This document shows positions 27,319-35,552 of a stretch of 64,000 bases of DNA, in pieces; positions within the stretch are counted from its first letter, which is position 1, and each line of letters starts with the position of its first letter. The notes under the pieces are model-generated. The model ran no database searches. It saw nothing but the letters and a program-made list of their open reading frames with translations, and had not been told where the DNA came from. A program made the translations under genes and the position numbers. Source of the stretch: Corynebacterium cystitidis (GTDB lineage: Bacteria > Actinomycetota > Actinomycetes > Mycobacteriales > Mycobacteriaceae); contig NZ_LT906473.1 in assembly GCF_900187295.1 (NCBI RefSeq), positions 2,790,001-2,854,000 of the forward strand, in the 5' to 3' direction.

Positions 27319-27378
27319 CTTTTCGGTCGACAAATCCGGATTTCGCCGGGGGCAACAGCGGATTTGTCGACCGAAAAG
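27319..27378. repeat. 60-nt intergenic palindrome, copy B (terminator-like)
   Basis: Perfect 20-base arms: CTTTTCGGTCGACAAATCCG (27319-27338) and its reverse complement (27359-27378). It starts 15 bases after the DUF1846 stop. See copy A at 16801-16860. Confidence 0.9.
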
Positions 27379-27427
27379 AGCACGAGCATCGCAACGCCAG
27401 AAAGAAGAAGCGTCTAGGCTGGTCGCC

Positions 27428-27760
27428 ATGGCTGTTGACTTCAAACACGTAGAGTACATCGGTGGATACTCACTGATTTTCGAAGCATTCACCACCGCTG
27501 TCGACGAGACAATTGCCGATCGCGGTTTCTCACCCATGGGCTACTTTTGGGAACGCGTTGTGGTCTATCTCTGGGAGAAGGATGAGCTAGAGGGCCCATT
27601 TTCCTTCGATTGCTCGGCTGACTTTTTCTCCGCCTCGTCGGCAAGCGAGCACGCCATCGCCCAGCTGAAGTCCCACCTGGAGGAGTTGACCTCCCAGCCT
27701 GCTAAGGTTTCTTCGCTTATCGACGACGCCCTTGCCGACGATTTCGAGCTCGAGTTCTAG
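27428..27760 (+). CDS. Hypothetical acidic protein
   Basis: 110 residues, strongly acidic (ending DDALADDFELEF), soluble, with no recognised motif. The ATG at 27428 was chosen because the longer frame would run through palindrome B. The pattern (VEYIGGYSLIFEAFTTAVDE, GYFWERVVVYLWEKDE) suggests a small alpha/beta fold. Stands alone. Confidence 0.6.
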   Translation: MAVDFKHVEYIGGYSLIFEAFTTAVDETIADRGFSPMGYFWERVVVYLWEKDELEGPFSFDCSADFFSASSASEHAIAQLKSHLEELTSQPAKVSSLIDDALADDFELEF

Positions 27761-28037
27761 GGGACAGTCGTTTTCTGTTTCGGTTGAGGGCTCTTCTACT
27801 TCGCGGGTCCTTGAAAATTGCAGCCCACAAAAAGGTCGTGGCGTCGAGATTACCTTAGGCTCAGCCAACTTTAGACTTCTAAGCTCGATCGCAGATAGTG
27901 ACTCCTGCGATACACCGGTTCGGCGGCGACCTCTAGGAGTAGTCGCCTGTGACGCGGACGGTGATGCGACACGGCCGGGCCAGACACACATTCTGTTTAA
28001 CCCACTTAACCGCGCCTTATGGCAGCCAAGGAAAAGG
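27761..28037. other. Intergenic, nothing recognised
   Basis: About 280 bases between the acidic protein and a strong terminator. A long open frame (27732-28166) is low-complexity and off-frame to everything around it. A small RNA ending at the terminator is possible, but I do not recognise tmRNA, RNase P RNA or SRP RNA. Confidence 0.3.
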
Positions 28038-28065
28038 ACAGGCCCTCACGTCAGTGAGGGCCTGT
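28038..28065 (+). terminator. Strong hairpin terminator
   Basis: Perfect 12-base arms ACAGGCCCTCAC and GTGAGGGCCTGT with a GTCA loop, followed within ten bases by TATTTTTG. It lies about 280 bases past the acidic protein gene. Confidence 0.8.
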
Positions 28066-28172
28066 TACCTGTATTTTTGCGGGCGCTTTCCCGCTTAATG
28101 AACTCTATCCTACAGGTTATCTGGAAGTTGTCAAAGGCTGGTCCCTACGGGGCTCCTGTAGCGTGACTTAGT

Positions 28173-28881
28173 ATGACCCAATTTACACATAAGACGCTTA
28201 GCACATTTCGAATGGCAATTCCTCAGGCCCGTTTCCAGACGTACGTTGATGCTGGAGAGACTTGATCATGCTGTGTCTCTCTACTTGTGGAATATGAATG
28301 CCGCATCGGCGGTCACCCAGATGTCAGGCCTTGTAGAAGTTCTCTTTCGTGACTCAATTGATCAGTGCCTACAACAATGGAATCTTGCGCAAGGTCATAG
28401 CTCGGAGTGGATTACGCAACCAGCTGGCCCTCTCCAACACATAGTCCGTAAAACACCGTCCCAAAATTGGCGTGCCACGCGGAGGGAACCGCTTCCTAGT
28501 TCGTGGTGGGAAGCCCGTGCAGAGTGTTCAACCTCTTCTCCCAATCATGACGACCTGGTGGCTGGATTGTCGTTTGGTACGTGGACAAGCATTCTCCCAA
28601 AACCATTTGTCACGAGTCCCAATAACGCCAGACTGACGATGTGGAATAATGCGTTAAAATACGGTTTTGGGGGTGAATCAAAAGAAGCAATCTATCGTTG
28701 GGCGCACGAAATCCGATACATGAGGAATCGTGCGAGTCATTTGCGTCCGATGCTTAATACAGATCGGCTTCGTAGATTTCACAGATATTCCATTCGATTA
28801 CTACGAAGCATGGATGAAGATTTCGGCCAGGTTATTGCGGGGCTCGCGCTCATTCCGAATGTCATCAAGGACAAACCCTAG
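28173..28881 (+). pseudogene. Abi-like HEPN protein, frameshifted near its 5' end
   Basis: An ATG at 28173 opens a frame reading MTQFTHKTLSTFRMAIPQAR and FQTYVDAGE, which stops at once. The adjacent frame continues LDHAVSLYLWN and then the Abi-like body: a region with DDLVAGLSFGTWTSILP and EIRYMRNRASHLRP. Dropping one base near 28260 joins them as AGE-LDHAVSLYLWN, which is where Abi_2 proteins normally run on. The RNRASH text is the R-x4-H motif of HEPN ribonucleases, so the domain itself is intact. Abi-like proteins abort phage infection. A functional shortened protein from an internal start (28246) cannot be excluded. Confidence 0.7.
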
Positions 28882-29049
28882 AATCATCTACTGATGAAAG
28901 TAGTCGCATATCCGTATGGCTATATGGGTATGTGTTGTTTTGTGGCTTCCGCAAATATTGTTGCCGTCATCCAAACAAAGGGTGGCACGGGGGTTGCGAG
29001 ACAAGAACCGGTGTTAGGACGCTGGCAGGGCGGCGATTATCCTGAGATT

Positions 29050-29958
29050 ATGTCGCAGAGCAAAATCCTTCTTTATTACCAGTTCCGCCCTATCGCCGAC
29101 CCTGAGGCGATCCGGCTGTGGCAGCGTGACCTGTGCGAATCCCTCGACCTGCACGGACGGATCCTCATCTCGGAGCATGGCATCAACGGCACCGTCGGCG
29201 GTGATATGGACAACTGCAAGAGATACGTGAAGAAAACCAAAGAGTACTTCAGGGGTATGGAGTTTAAATGGTCTGAAGGCGGCAAGGATGACTTCCCGAA
29301 GTTGTCGGTGAAGGTCCGCGATGAGATCGTTGCTTTTGGTGCTCCGGGCGAGCTCAAGGTTGACGAACACGGTGTGATCGGTGGGGGCAAGCACCTGAAA
29401 CCGCACGAGGTGAATGAACTCGTCGAAAAGCACGGCGATGATGTGGTCTTCTTTGACGGCCGTAACGCTCGGGAAGCGGAGATCGGCAAGTTTAAAGGCG
29501 CCGTTGTTCCCGATGTGGAGACCACCCACGACTTTATCGAAGAGCTGGAATCCGGCAAGTATGACTGGATGAAGGACAAGAAGGTGATCAGCTACTGCAC
29601 GGGCGGGATTCGCTGCGAGGTCCTGTCGTCGCTGATGAAGAACCGCGGCTTCGAGGATGTGTACCAAATCGACGGCGGCATTGTCCGCTACGGCGAGAAA
29701 TATGGAAACTCGGGACTGTGGGAAGGGTCGCTGTTCGTGTTCGATGCGCGCCAGCACACCCAGTTCGGTGACCCGGATGATCCGAACTACATTCAGTTAG
29801 GCCACTGTGTGCACTGTGGTGCGGCCACAAACCAGTTTGAAAACTGCTCCAATGAGCCGCACCACCGCCAGCAGTACTTGACCTGCGCAGATTGCTGGGA
29901 AAAGAACCCTTACTGCGCGCAGTGCACCGAGAACAAGATCACTGAGCCAGCGAGCTAG
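29050..29958 (+). CDS. trhO: tRNA uridine(34) hydroxylase (rhodanese-fold TrhO/YceA)
   Basis: 302 residues. The N-terminal acylphosphatase-like part ([36 protein letters not shown]) is followed by the rhodanese domain with the catalytic loop YCTGGIRCE and a C-terminal Cys-rich zinc-like tail ([29 protein letters not shown]). TrhO performs O2-dependent hydroxylation of U34 in tRNA on the way to (c)mo5U. The start [12 protein letters not shown] fits the family; the 52 codons before it in the open frame were dropped. Confidence 0.95.
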   Translation: MSQSKILLYYQFRPIADPEAIRLWQRDLCESLDLHGRILISEHGINGTVGGDMDNCKRYVKKTKEYFRGMEFKWSEGGKDDFPKLSVKVRDEIVAFGAPGELKVDEHGVIGGGKHLKPHEVNELVEKHGDDVVFFDGRNAREAEIGKFKGAVVPDVETTHDFIEELESGKYDWMKDKKVISYCTGGIRCEVLSSLMKNRGFEDVYQIDGGIVRYGEKYGNSGLWEGSLFVFDARQHTQFGDPDDPNYIQLGHCVHCGAATNQFENCSNEPHHRQQYLTCADCWEKNPYCAQCTENKITEPAS

Positions 29959-30001
29959 CCAGCGAGCAGGCGTAGGCAGCTAACGCAGCTCGCAGGCGTA
30001 G
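29946..30001. repeat. Short direct repeats at the trhO 3' end
   Basis: GCCAGCGAGC occurs twice in tandem (29946 and 29958), the first copy containing the trhO stop region, and GCAGGCGTAGG occurs at 29966 and 29991. The interval separates the convergent trhO and AbgT-type genes. Confidence 0.7.
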
Positions 30002-30005
30002 GTAC

Positions 30006-31655
30006 TTACACCGCCGGGTACTCCATCGGTGAGCCAGGGCCAAGCGGAATGCCCAGGTAGTACCACGCGAGGAAGAAGATGAACCAGCCACCCATCATCG
30101 CCATGGAGTAGGGCAGTGCCAGCGACATCAGGGTGCCCACGCCTGCCTTGGAGTAGTAGCGCTGCAGGAAGGTCAGGGCCAAGGCGAAGTAGGGCGACAT
30201 CGGCGTAATGATATTTGTTGGGGAGTCACCGATACGGAACAGCATCTGGCTGACCTCCGGCGATACTCCCAGATACATCATGATCGGCACCACCACCGGC
30301 GCCATCAGCGCCCACTGGGCGGAACCGGATGTGATAAACAAGTTGAGCAAGCCAACCAGCAGCACAAACACGGCGAACAGCGCCCAGTTTGGCAGGTCAA
30401 GAACCTGCAGCAGCTCGGCGCCCCTGATGGAAGTCCATTGGCCTAGGTTGGACCACTGGAACCAGGCCAGGAACTGGGAAACTGCGAAGAACAGCACGAT
30501 CATTGGCAGCATGGTCTTTAGGCCTTCAGCCATCATCTCTGGCACGTCCGCGGCCTTGGTGATGGAACGGGAAACCAGGCCGTAGGTGATGCCGCTGAGC
30601 AGGAAGAACGCTGTGATCGGAACTGCAATGGAACGGATCAGGGGCGATTCCATTACCTGGCCGTCATTCACAAACGGGGAACCCGGCACGAACAGCAGCG
30701 CGAAGTACACTGCCAGCAGCCCCAGCAGCACTAGGCCCGTTACTTTCAGGGCCTTCTTCTCGTGGTCATCCAACTTCAGCTGCTCGAGGCGTTCCTCTTC
30801 GTTTGTGGGCACTTCGTCGCCGAAGGAGACTTCCTTTTCGTTGATCTCATCGTGGTTGATCAACTGTCGGGCTTTCTTTTCGACGAAGAACTCTGTTACT
30901 GCTGTGATGATTAAAGCCAGCACGATCGCCGAGGGAATCACGAAGAAAATATTGGCTAGGCCGGAGACCTCGTAGTTTTCGTCGACAAGCTGTGCCGCTG
31001 AAGTGGAAATACCGGCCAGCAGCAGGTCAGTAATATTCAGAACCAGCGAGGCGTTGAAGCCTGCCGACGAGGCTGCGAACGCCACCATGGCACCCACAAT
31101 CGGGGAGCGGCCGAGCGCGTAAAAAGCCATGGCACCTAGCGGGATCACGATCACATACACGGCGTCGGAGGCGACGGAACCGGTTACGCCGGCCAGCGCC
31201 ACCACAAACGTCAATGTCCGCGGGCCTGTTTTGGAGACCATTCCGCGCACCGCTGCCGACAGCAGGCCCGAGTGTTCCGCGACGGCGACACCGAGCATCG
31301 CTACCAGGATCACGCCCAGCGGCGGGAAGGTCACAAAATTATTGACCGCATCGGAGACCATCTGCTGCAGGCCGTCGCGGGTGAGCAGATTGACCACCTC
31401 GACGGTGTCGCCGGTATCTGGTTGGGTGGCGCTCATCCCAATGCGCGAACCGATCCAGGAGGCCACCAGCGTGATTCCGCCAAGGATCACGAACAGCCAG
31501 AAAGGGTGGGGGAGTTTATTGCCCACTCGTTCGACAAAGCCCAGGAAGCCTTTGGACTTTCCTTTCTCATTGCTTGTCGACGACGGCGTGTGTTCAGAAG
31601 ATGCGTGTTCAACAGTCGTACTACCCGAGTTGCGGGCGCCCGGCTTTTCAGTCAT
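30006..31655 (-). CDS. AbgT-family transporter
   Basis: 549 residues with about eleven to thirteen transmembrane helices. The family blocks are LPHPFWLFVILGGITLVASWI, a region with FPPLGVILVAMLGVAVAEHS, KTGPRTLTFVVALAGVTGSV with ASDAVYVIVIPL, and near the C-terminus FITSGSAQWALMAPVVVPIM and RIGDSPTNIITPMSPYF. AbgT proteins import p-aminobenzoyl-glutamate or export sulphonamides. The N-terminal 40 residues are a Ser/Thr-rich tail. Stands alone between two hairpins. Confidence 0.92.
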   Translation of the reverse strand: MTEKPGARNSGSTTVEHASSEHTPSSTSNEKGKSKGFLGFVERVGNKLPHPFWLFVILGGITLVASWIGSRIGMSATQPDTGDTVEVVNLLTRDGLQQMVSDAVNNFVTFPPLGVILVAMLGVAVAEHSGLLSAAVRGMVSKTGPRTLTFVVALAGVTGSVASDAVYVIVIPLGAMAFYALGRSPIVGAMVAFAASSAGFNASLVLNITDLLLAGISTSAAQLVDENYEVSGLANIFFVIPSAIVLALIITAVTEFFVEKKARQLINHDEINEKEVSFGDEVPTNEEERLEQLKLDDHEKKALKVTGLVLLGLLAVYFALLFVPGSPFVNDGQVMESPLIRSIAVPITAFFLLSGITYGLVSRSITKAADVPEMMAEGLKTMLPMIVLFFAVSQFLAWFQWSNLGQWTSIRGAELLQVLDLPNWALFAVFVLLVGLLNLFITSGSAQWALMAPVVVPIMMYLGVSPEVSQMLFRIGDSPTNIITPMSPYFALALTFLQRYYSKAGVGTLMSLALPYSMAMMGGWFIFFLAWYYLGIPLGPGSPMEYPAV

Positions 31656-31724
31656 GGGTGTCCAATCGTAGGCTGTGATGTAGGCGACAGATTATTGCGG
31701 TTTTACTGTCAACGCACACAAGCA

Positions 31725-31741
31725 CCCCCATCAGGTGGGGG
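31725..31741. terminator. Short GC hairpin between two minus-strand genes
   Basis: CCCCCA-TCAGG-TGGGGG, in the leader region of the AbgT-type gene. It has no obvious T-run and could be a leader structure rather than a terminator. Confidence 0.3.
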
Positions 31742-31765
31742 CGTAGGGAGTTCACCGGAGAGAAA

Positions 31766-31789
31766 AAGGGGCGCGGAGCTGCGCCACTC
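31766..31789 (-). terminator. Hairpin terminator after the 155-aa membrane protein
   Basis: On the minus strand GGCGC-AGCTCC-GCGCC is followed by CCTTTTTC, directly after the stop of the 31793-32260 gene. Confidence 0.65.
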
Positions 31790-31792
31790 GAT

Positions 31793-32260
31793 CTATAAGT
31801 AGTCGGTGGCAAGCATGCTAATAGTGATGGTGAGCCACCACATTGTAAATGGCAGAATCGGCAGCCAGAGAACGCCCATCCAGGGCATCCAGCGTTCATA
31901 CCGGTTGAGTTTGCGCACCATGATCACAGCGCAACCAATCAGCGCCGCTACCGGCGGGAGCGACGAAAGAATCGCCCACCAAGTGCGCTGCGATTGGGAG
32001 CACAGCCACGTGGCCTCGCCGGCCTCGCACAGTGGCCCGCCGACGAGGCGGAAGATCAGCGCCAGCAGCCCAGCAAACACGAGCGTGCCGACGATCGACC
32101 CCACCATGTACAGGATCGCCTGCCTCGTCGACGCCTTATTTCGGGCAGCAACCTCAACTGGGTCAGGCTGGTCGGCAAGATCATCGAAAGACTCTGCCTC
32201 TGGCCGTGCCCGGTTCGAGTAGTCATACGCGGAGGTCAGATCATTTTCGGGGTGAGTCAT
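31793..32260 (-). CDS. Hypothetical integral membrane protein
   Basis: 155 residues: a 45-residue charged cytoplasmic N-terminus, then three to four helices (ILYMVGSIVGTLVFAGLLAL, AILSSLPPVAALIGCAVIMV, WMPWMGVLWLPILPFTMWW). No family assigned. It is nine bases downstream of the uspA-type gene on the same strand and likely in its operon; the same neighbourhood occurs in other corynebacteria as far as I recall. Confidence 0.75.
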   Translation of the reverse strand: MTHPENDLTSAYDYSNRARPEAESFDDLADQPDPVEVAARNKASTRQAILYMVGSIVGTLVFAGLLALIFRLVGGPLCEAGEATWLCSQSQRTWWAILSSLPPVAALIGCAVIMVRKLNRYERWMPWMGVLWLPILPFTMWWLTITISMLATDYL

Positions 32261-32269
32261 ACCCCCAGC

Positions 32270-33247
32270 TTAGGTGCTCATATACGGGTGGATCACGACG
32301 GGGACGGGAACGTGTCTTAAGAACTCATTCGCGGTGGAACCTACAAACACGCGCTCCAGCGTTCCCATGGGATGCGAATCCATGCACAGAATGTCGCCCT
32401 TCTTCCACTTCAACGAGTCCACGGCGTTGCCCCAGCCCTTGCCGGAACCAACCTCAGTTTCTACCTCTAAGAAGTCGCGGTGTTCAATGACGCGGTCGCG
32501 GGCAAGATCCAGCATGGCTAAGGATTGCTCGTTCCACTCGTCGATAAGCTCACTGCCGATGCCCTTCGGTTTATTCAAAGCCGCGTCGGTCAACCCAGTA
32601 GGGGAAAACGTAATAATGCGCAGTGTCACTTCAAGGGTGGCGGCGAGCTCTGCGGCGAATAGGAGCCCGGAGCTGTTTTCGTCGGCACGCTTATCGATAT
32701 ACGCAAAATTGACCCGCGTGATGCCCTTCTTTGACAACTTCACAGCGCGCGGCGCTAAACCCAAGGCGGTGGGGGAGGAGTGCATCAACGCATCGGCGGT
32801 AGATCCGGCGAGGAAACGCCCCTTGGAGGCGGCAGCGTTGGAGCCCACCAGGATGAGATCGGCATCAAATCGCTGGGCTTCATCGGTGAGAAGTTGGGCC
32901 TCGTTTTGCCCATCAGAAAAAGTGGAAAACTGCTTATCCCACTGAGAACGTGGCAGGTCCACGCTCTTAAGAGCCTTTTCGACAGCCTCAGCGCACGCTT
33001 CTGCCTCATGTTTGCGCCACTTCTTGTATTTTTTGCCCATCATGTTCAACGATGCAGGCCACGGCCTCAAAAGGGTGGATGCTACCCGGACGGACACCGG
33101 CGTGCTACGGCCCAGCCAGGCGGCGAATTCGAGGGCTTCGGTCCCGCCAGACTCGTCGTTGCCGGGGTCCCAAGCCACGAGGATGCGAAGCGTGCCGTCG
33201 CTCAAGCGATCTGCGATGGCAGCTGAAGATGACTGATCAGTGGGCAT
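32270..33247 (-). CDS. Tandem universal stress protein (UspA family)
   Basis: 325 residues, two Usp domains. Domain 1 (about 20-165) starts LRILVAWDPGNDESGGTEAL and ends with the ATP-binding text LILVGSNAAASKGRFLAGST-ADALMHSS. Domain 2 (about 175-320) ends LCMDSHPMGTLERVFVGSTA-NEFLRHVPVPV. Both keep the G-x2-G-x9-G-(S/T) nucleotide loop in adapted form. Cytoplasmic stress protein. It faces a putative MarR operator in the gap to the regulator gene. Confidence 0.9.
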   Translation of the reverse strand: MPTDQSSSAAIADRLSDGTLRILVAWDPGNDESGGTEALEFAAWLGRSTPVSVRVASTLLRPWPASLNMMGKKYKKWRKHEAEACAEAVEKALKSVDLPRSQWDKQFSTFSDGQNEAQLLTDEAQRFDADLILVGSNAAASKGRFLAGSTADALMHSSPTALGLAPRAVKLSKKGITRVNFAYIDKRADENSSGLLFAAELAATLEVTLRIITFSPTGLTDAALNKPKGIGSELIDEWNEQSLAMLDLARDRVIEHRDFLEVETEVGSGKGWGNAVDSLKWKKGDILCMDSHPMGTLERVFVGSTANEFLRHVPVPVVIHPYMST

Positions 33248-33265
33248 AGAAAAATCACGAACAAC

Positions 33266-33300
33266 GATTAGATAGTAGTAACGGTTTCGATACTATTATC
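33266..33300. promoter_or_regulatory. Putative MarR-type operator between uspA and marR
   Basis: An imperfect inverted repeat with half-sites GATAGTA and TACTATTATC spaced by AACGGTTTCG. It overlaps the probable promoter of the usp operon, 50 bases from the MarR gene. The assignment to the adjacent regulator is inference. Confidence 0.4.
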
Positions 33301-33305
33301 GCAGG

Positions 33306-33776
33306 TTACTCAGACTTATTGGAAATCTGCTCTGTGCTATAGCTGTTTGCCAGCGCATTAATCACATCGACGAGGTCCGCCGCCTTAGCCAAGTGCTCGT
33401 CGTCAAGCGTGGCAAGCATGTCCGCAAGATAACGGGTACGCTCCTCACCAACGCGCTCCAATTCGCGCTCACCGACCGCAGTCAGCTCAACGCGAACGCC
33501 ACGGCGGTCAGTCTCCTCCCGGATTCGCCGCACCAGACCGCGTTGCTCAAGTTGGTGAAGAGCATTCGACGCCGTTGGCATACGAATGCCCTCATCGTGT
33601 GCGACCTGGCTGATGCGTGACGCACCGTTGTCCTTGAGTCGCGTCATGATTGACAGCTGCGGGCCAGTGAGGTCCGACTGGTCTGCAATGCGAAAGTAGG
33701 TCACATAAAGCTTAGTCATCGACGGCCGGATACGCGCGGCGATGTCCATTGGGTCAAGGGAATCAGATGAAGCCAT
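33306..33776 (-). CDS. MarR-family transcriptional regulator (MalR-like)
   Basis: 156 residues. Winged helix: LTGPQLSIMTRLKDNG, SRISQVAHDEGIRMPTASNA, LHQLEQRGLVRRIREETDRR and the DRRGVRVELTAVG wing. Helices at both ends give the dimer. The position beside uspA and ino1 matches the corynebacterial MalR, which controls stress and cell-envelope genes. Naming it MalR rests on context, not alignment. The start MASSDSLDP was chosen over an 18-codon longer frame. Confidence 0.85.
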   Translation of the reverse strand: MASSDSLDPMDIAARIRPSMTKLYVTYFRIADQSDLTGPQLSIMTRLKDNGASRISQVAHDEGIRMPTASNALHQLEQRGLVRRIREETDRRGVRVELTAVGERELERVGEERTRYLADMLATLDDEHLAKAADLVDVINALANSYSTEQISNKSE

Positions 33777-33835
33777 AACCCCATTGTAGACATAGTTGCG
33801 GACGCGAAACCATCGACTTCTCGCCCACACACCTC

Positions 33836-34924
33836 TTAACTTGCGCCGGAAATGTAGGTTTCTAGTTCTGCACGCGCTTCTTCATCACCCTTTTGTACTG
33901 GTGGCGACTTCATGAGGTAGGCGCTGGCCGGCAGGATTGGGCCGGTGTCCCCACGGTCAAGTGCGATCTTCGCGGCGCGCACCGCATCAATAATGATGCC
34001 CGCAGAGTTAGGCGAATCCCACACCTCCAGCTTGTATTCCAGATTCAGCGGAACTTCACCGAACGCGGTGCCCTCGAGTCGGACATACGCCCACTTGCGG
34101 TCATCCAGCCACGCCACATAGTCGGACGGGCCGATATGGACGTTGCGGTCCTCCTTCTTGCCCGCAATCGGAGACTCCTTCAGATTGGAGGTGACAGCCT
34201 GGGTCTTGGAGATCTTCTTGGACTCTAACCGGTTGCGGTCCAACATGTTCATAAAGTCCATGTTGCCGCCCACGTTCAGCTGCATAGTTCGCTCCAGGCG
34301 CACACCCCGGTCCTCGAACAACTTGGCCATCACACGGTGAGTGATGGTGGCGCCGACCTGGCTTTTGATGTCATCGCCGACGATGGGAACGCCCGCATCT
34401 TCGAACTTTTTCGCCCACGCTGGATCTGATGCGATAAACACTGGCAAAGCGTTGACAAAGGCCACACCCGCATCGATGGCGGATTGAGCGTAAAACTTAT
34501 CCGCCTCTTCAGCACCCACGGGCAGGTAGGACACCAGTACATCTACCTCGCGTTCGCGCAGTACAGCGGCAACATCCACGGGCTGTTCGGTCGACTCCTT
34601 GATGGTCTCTAGATAGTGGATTCCCAAGCCATCAAGAGTGGGGCCACGCTGCACGGTCACGCCCGTTGCGGGAATGTCAGTGATCTTGATGGTGTTGTTC
34701 TGGCTAGACCGGGTGGCCTCTGCCAAGTCCTTGCCCACCTTGTCAGCATCCACGTCGAAGGCGGCGACGAACTCGATGTCGCCAACGTGGTAGTCGCCGA
34801 ACTGCACATGCATCAGGCCCGGCACCTTGTCTGCTGGGTCCGCATTGCGGTAAAACTCGACGCCCTCGATCAGTGAGGTTGCGCAGTTGCCCACACCTGC
34901 GATTGCTACTCGGATTGTGCTCAT
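33836..34924 (-). CDS. ino1: Inositol-3-phosphate synthase
   Basis: 362 residues. Converts glucose-6-phosphate to 1L-myo-inositol-1-phosphate with NAD, feeding phosphatidylinositol, PIMs and mycothiol. NAD-binding [19 protein letters not shown] at the N-terminus, [52 protein letters not shown] and [22 protein letters not shown] are all in the actinobacterial short-type enzyme. Length is normal. The ATG at 34924 matches the family start [10 protein letters not shown]; a 44-codon extension is antisense to the divergent DUF5318 promoter. Confidence 0.97.
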   Translation of the reverse strand: MSTIRVAIAGVGNCATSLIEGVEFYRNADPADKVPGLMHVQFGDYHVGDIEFVAAFDVDADKVGKDLAEATRSSQNNTIKITDIPATGVTVQRGPTLDGLGIHYLETIKESTEQPVDVAAVLREREVDVLVSYLPVGAEEADKFYAQSAIDAGVAFVNALPVFIASDPAWAKKFEDAGVPIVGDDIKSQVGATITHRVMAKLFEDRGVRLERTMQLNVGGNMDFMNMLDRNRLESKKISKTQAVTSNLKESPIAGKKEDRNVHIGPSDYVAWLDDRKWAYVRLEGTAFGEVPLNLEYKLEVWDSPNSAGIIIDAVRAAKIALDRGDTGPILPASAYLMKSPPVQKGDEEARAELETYISGAS

Positions 34925-35061
34925 GTGACGTCTTGGTCCCTTCACTCGTGACAGAAATACCAATTGTTGAAATTTCAGGTATATCTCCAACAGACTAGAA
35001 AGGTCGAGCCGAAAATGCCTCATCGAAAGTGCCGAAATTGCAGGTTGATCGATCAAGTAGG

Positions 35062-35472
35062 ATGGCTGACGTGATCGTTTACAGTCAGCAGATCTCGCAC
35101 GAATGGGAGCGCAGAAACCTACTGCGTCACGTTCATGCCGGACGAGTGCCTCGCGCCAACGTGTGCGACGCTGACTTCCTCCTGGTTACAGCCGCGAAGT
35201 TCCACGGGTGGGCGTCGGCACGCCCCTGCCCCTTATGCGAGGCGGAGATGCGGAATGTGAAATGGATCTATAGCGAGAAGTTAGGCAGGCGCTCCGGCAC
35301 CGCGCGTAACGACGACGAGATCGCCGACATCACTGCTGAAGTCGGTGAACTCACCGTACATACCGTGGAGGTATGTCCGTCGTGTCGCTGGAACCACCTG
35401 CTCGTGGAAGAGCAGGCACGTGTCCAGGTTCCTGGCCAGAAAACTGGTGATCGTGAAGTCATGGATGATTAA
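35062..35472 (+). CDS. DUF5318 family protein
   Basis: 136 residues. Contains two C-x2-C pairs ([15 protein letters not shown] and [10 protein letters not shown]) and the text [20 protein letters not shown], typical of the DUF5318 family found upstream of ponA in Actinobacteria. A zinc-ribbon fold is likely. Function unknown; the conserved place next to a class A PBP suggests a role in the cell-wall pathway. The spacing of the ATG to the upstream AGG is short; GTG at 35071 is an alternative start. Confidence 0.85.
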   Translation: MADVIVYSQQISHEWERRNLLRHVHAGRVPRANVCDADFLLVTAAKFHGWASARPCPLCEAEMRNVKWIYSEKLGRRSGTARNDDEIADITAEVGELTVHTVEVCPSCRWNHLLVEEQARVQVPGQKTGDREVMDD

Positions 35473-35552
35473 TTCACGAAACTGTCTGAAACGAAGTAAC
35501 CTGCACTAAGAGCAGTAATGGCAAATTGATAAGTACCGGTAGGACAAGCGAC

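Noticed and set aside
27761..28065. A tmRNA or RNase P RNA gene
   Set aside because: No tag reading frame, no acceptor-stem/TpsiC-like end and none of the conserved RNase P core was seen.
27732..28166. A 144-residue ORF after the acidic protein
   Set aside because: Low-complexity, overlaps a gene end and runs straight through a strong terminator.
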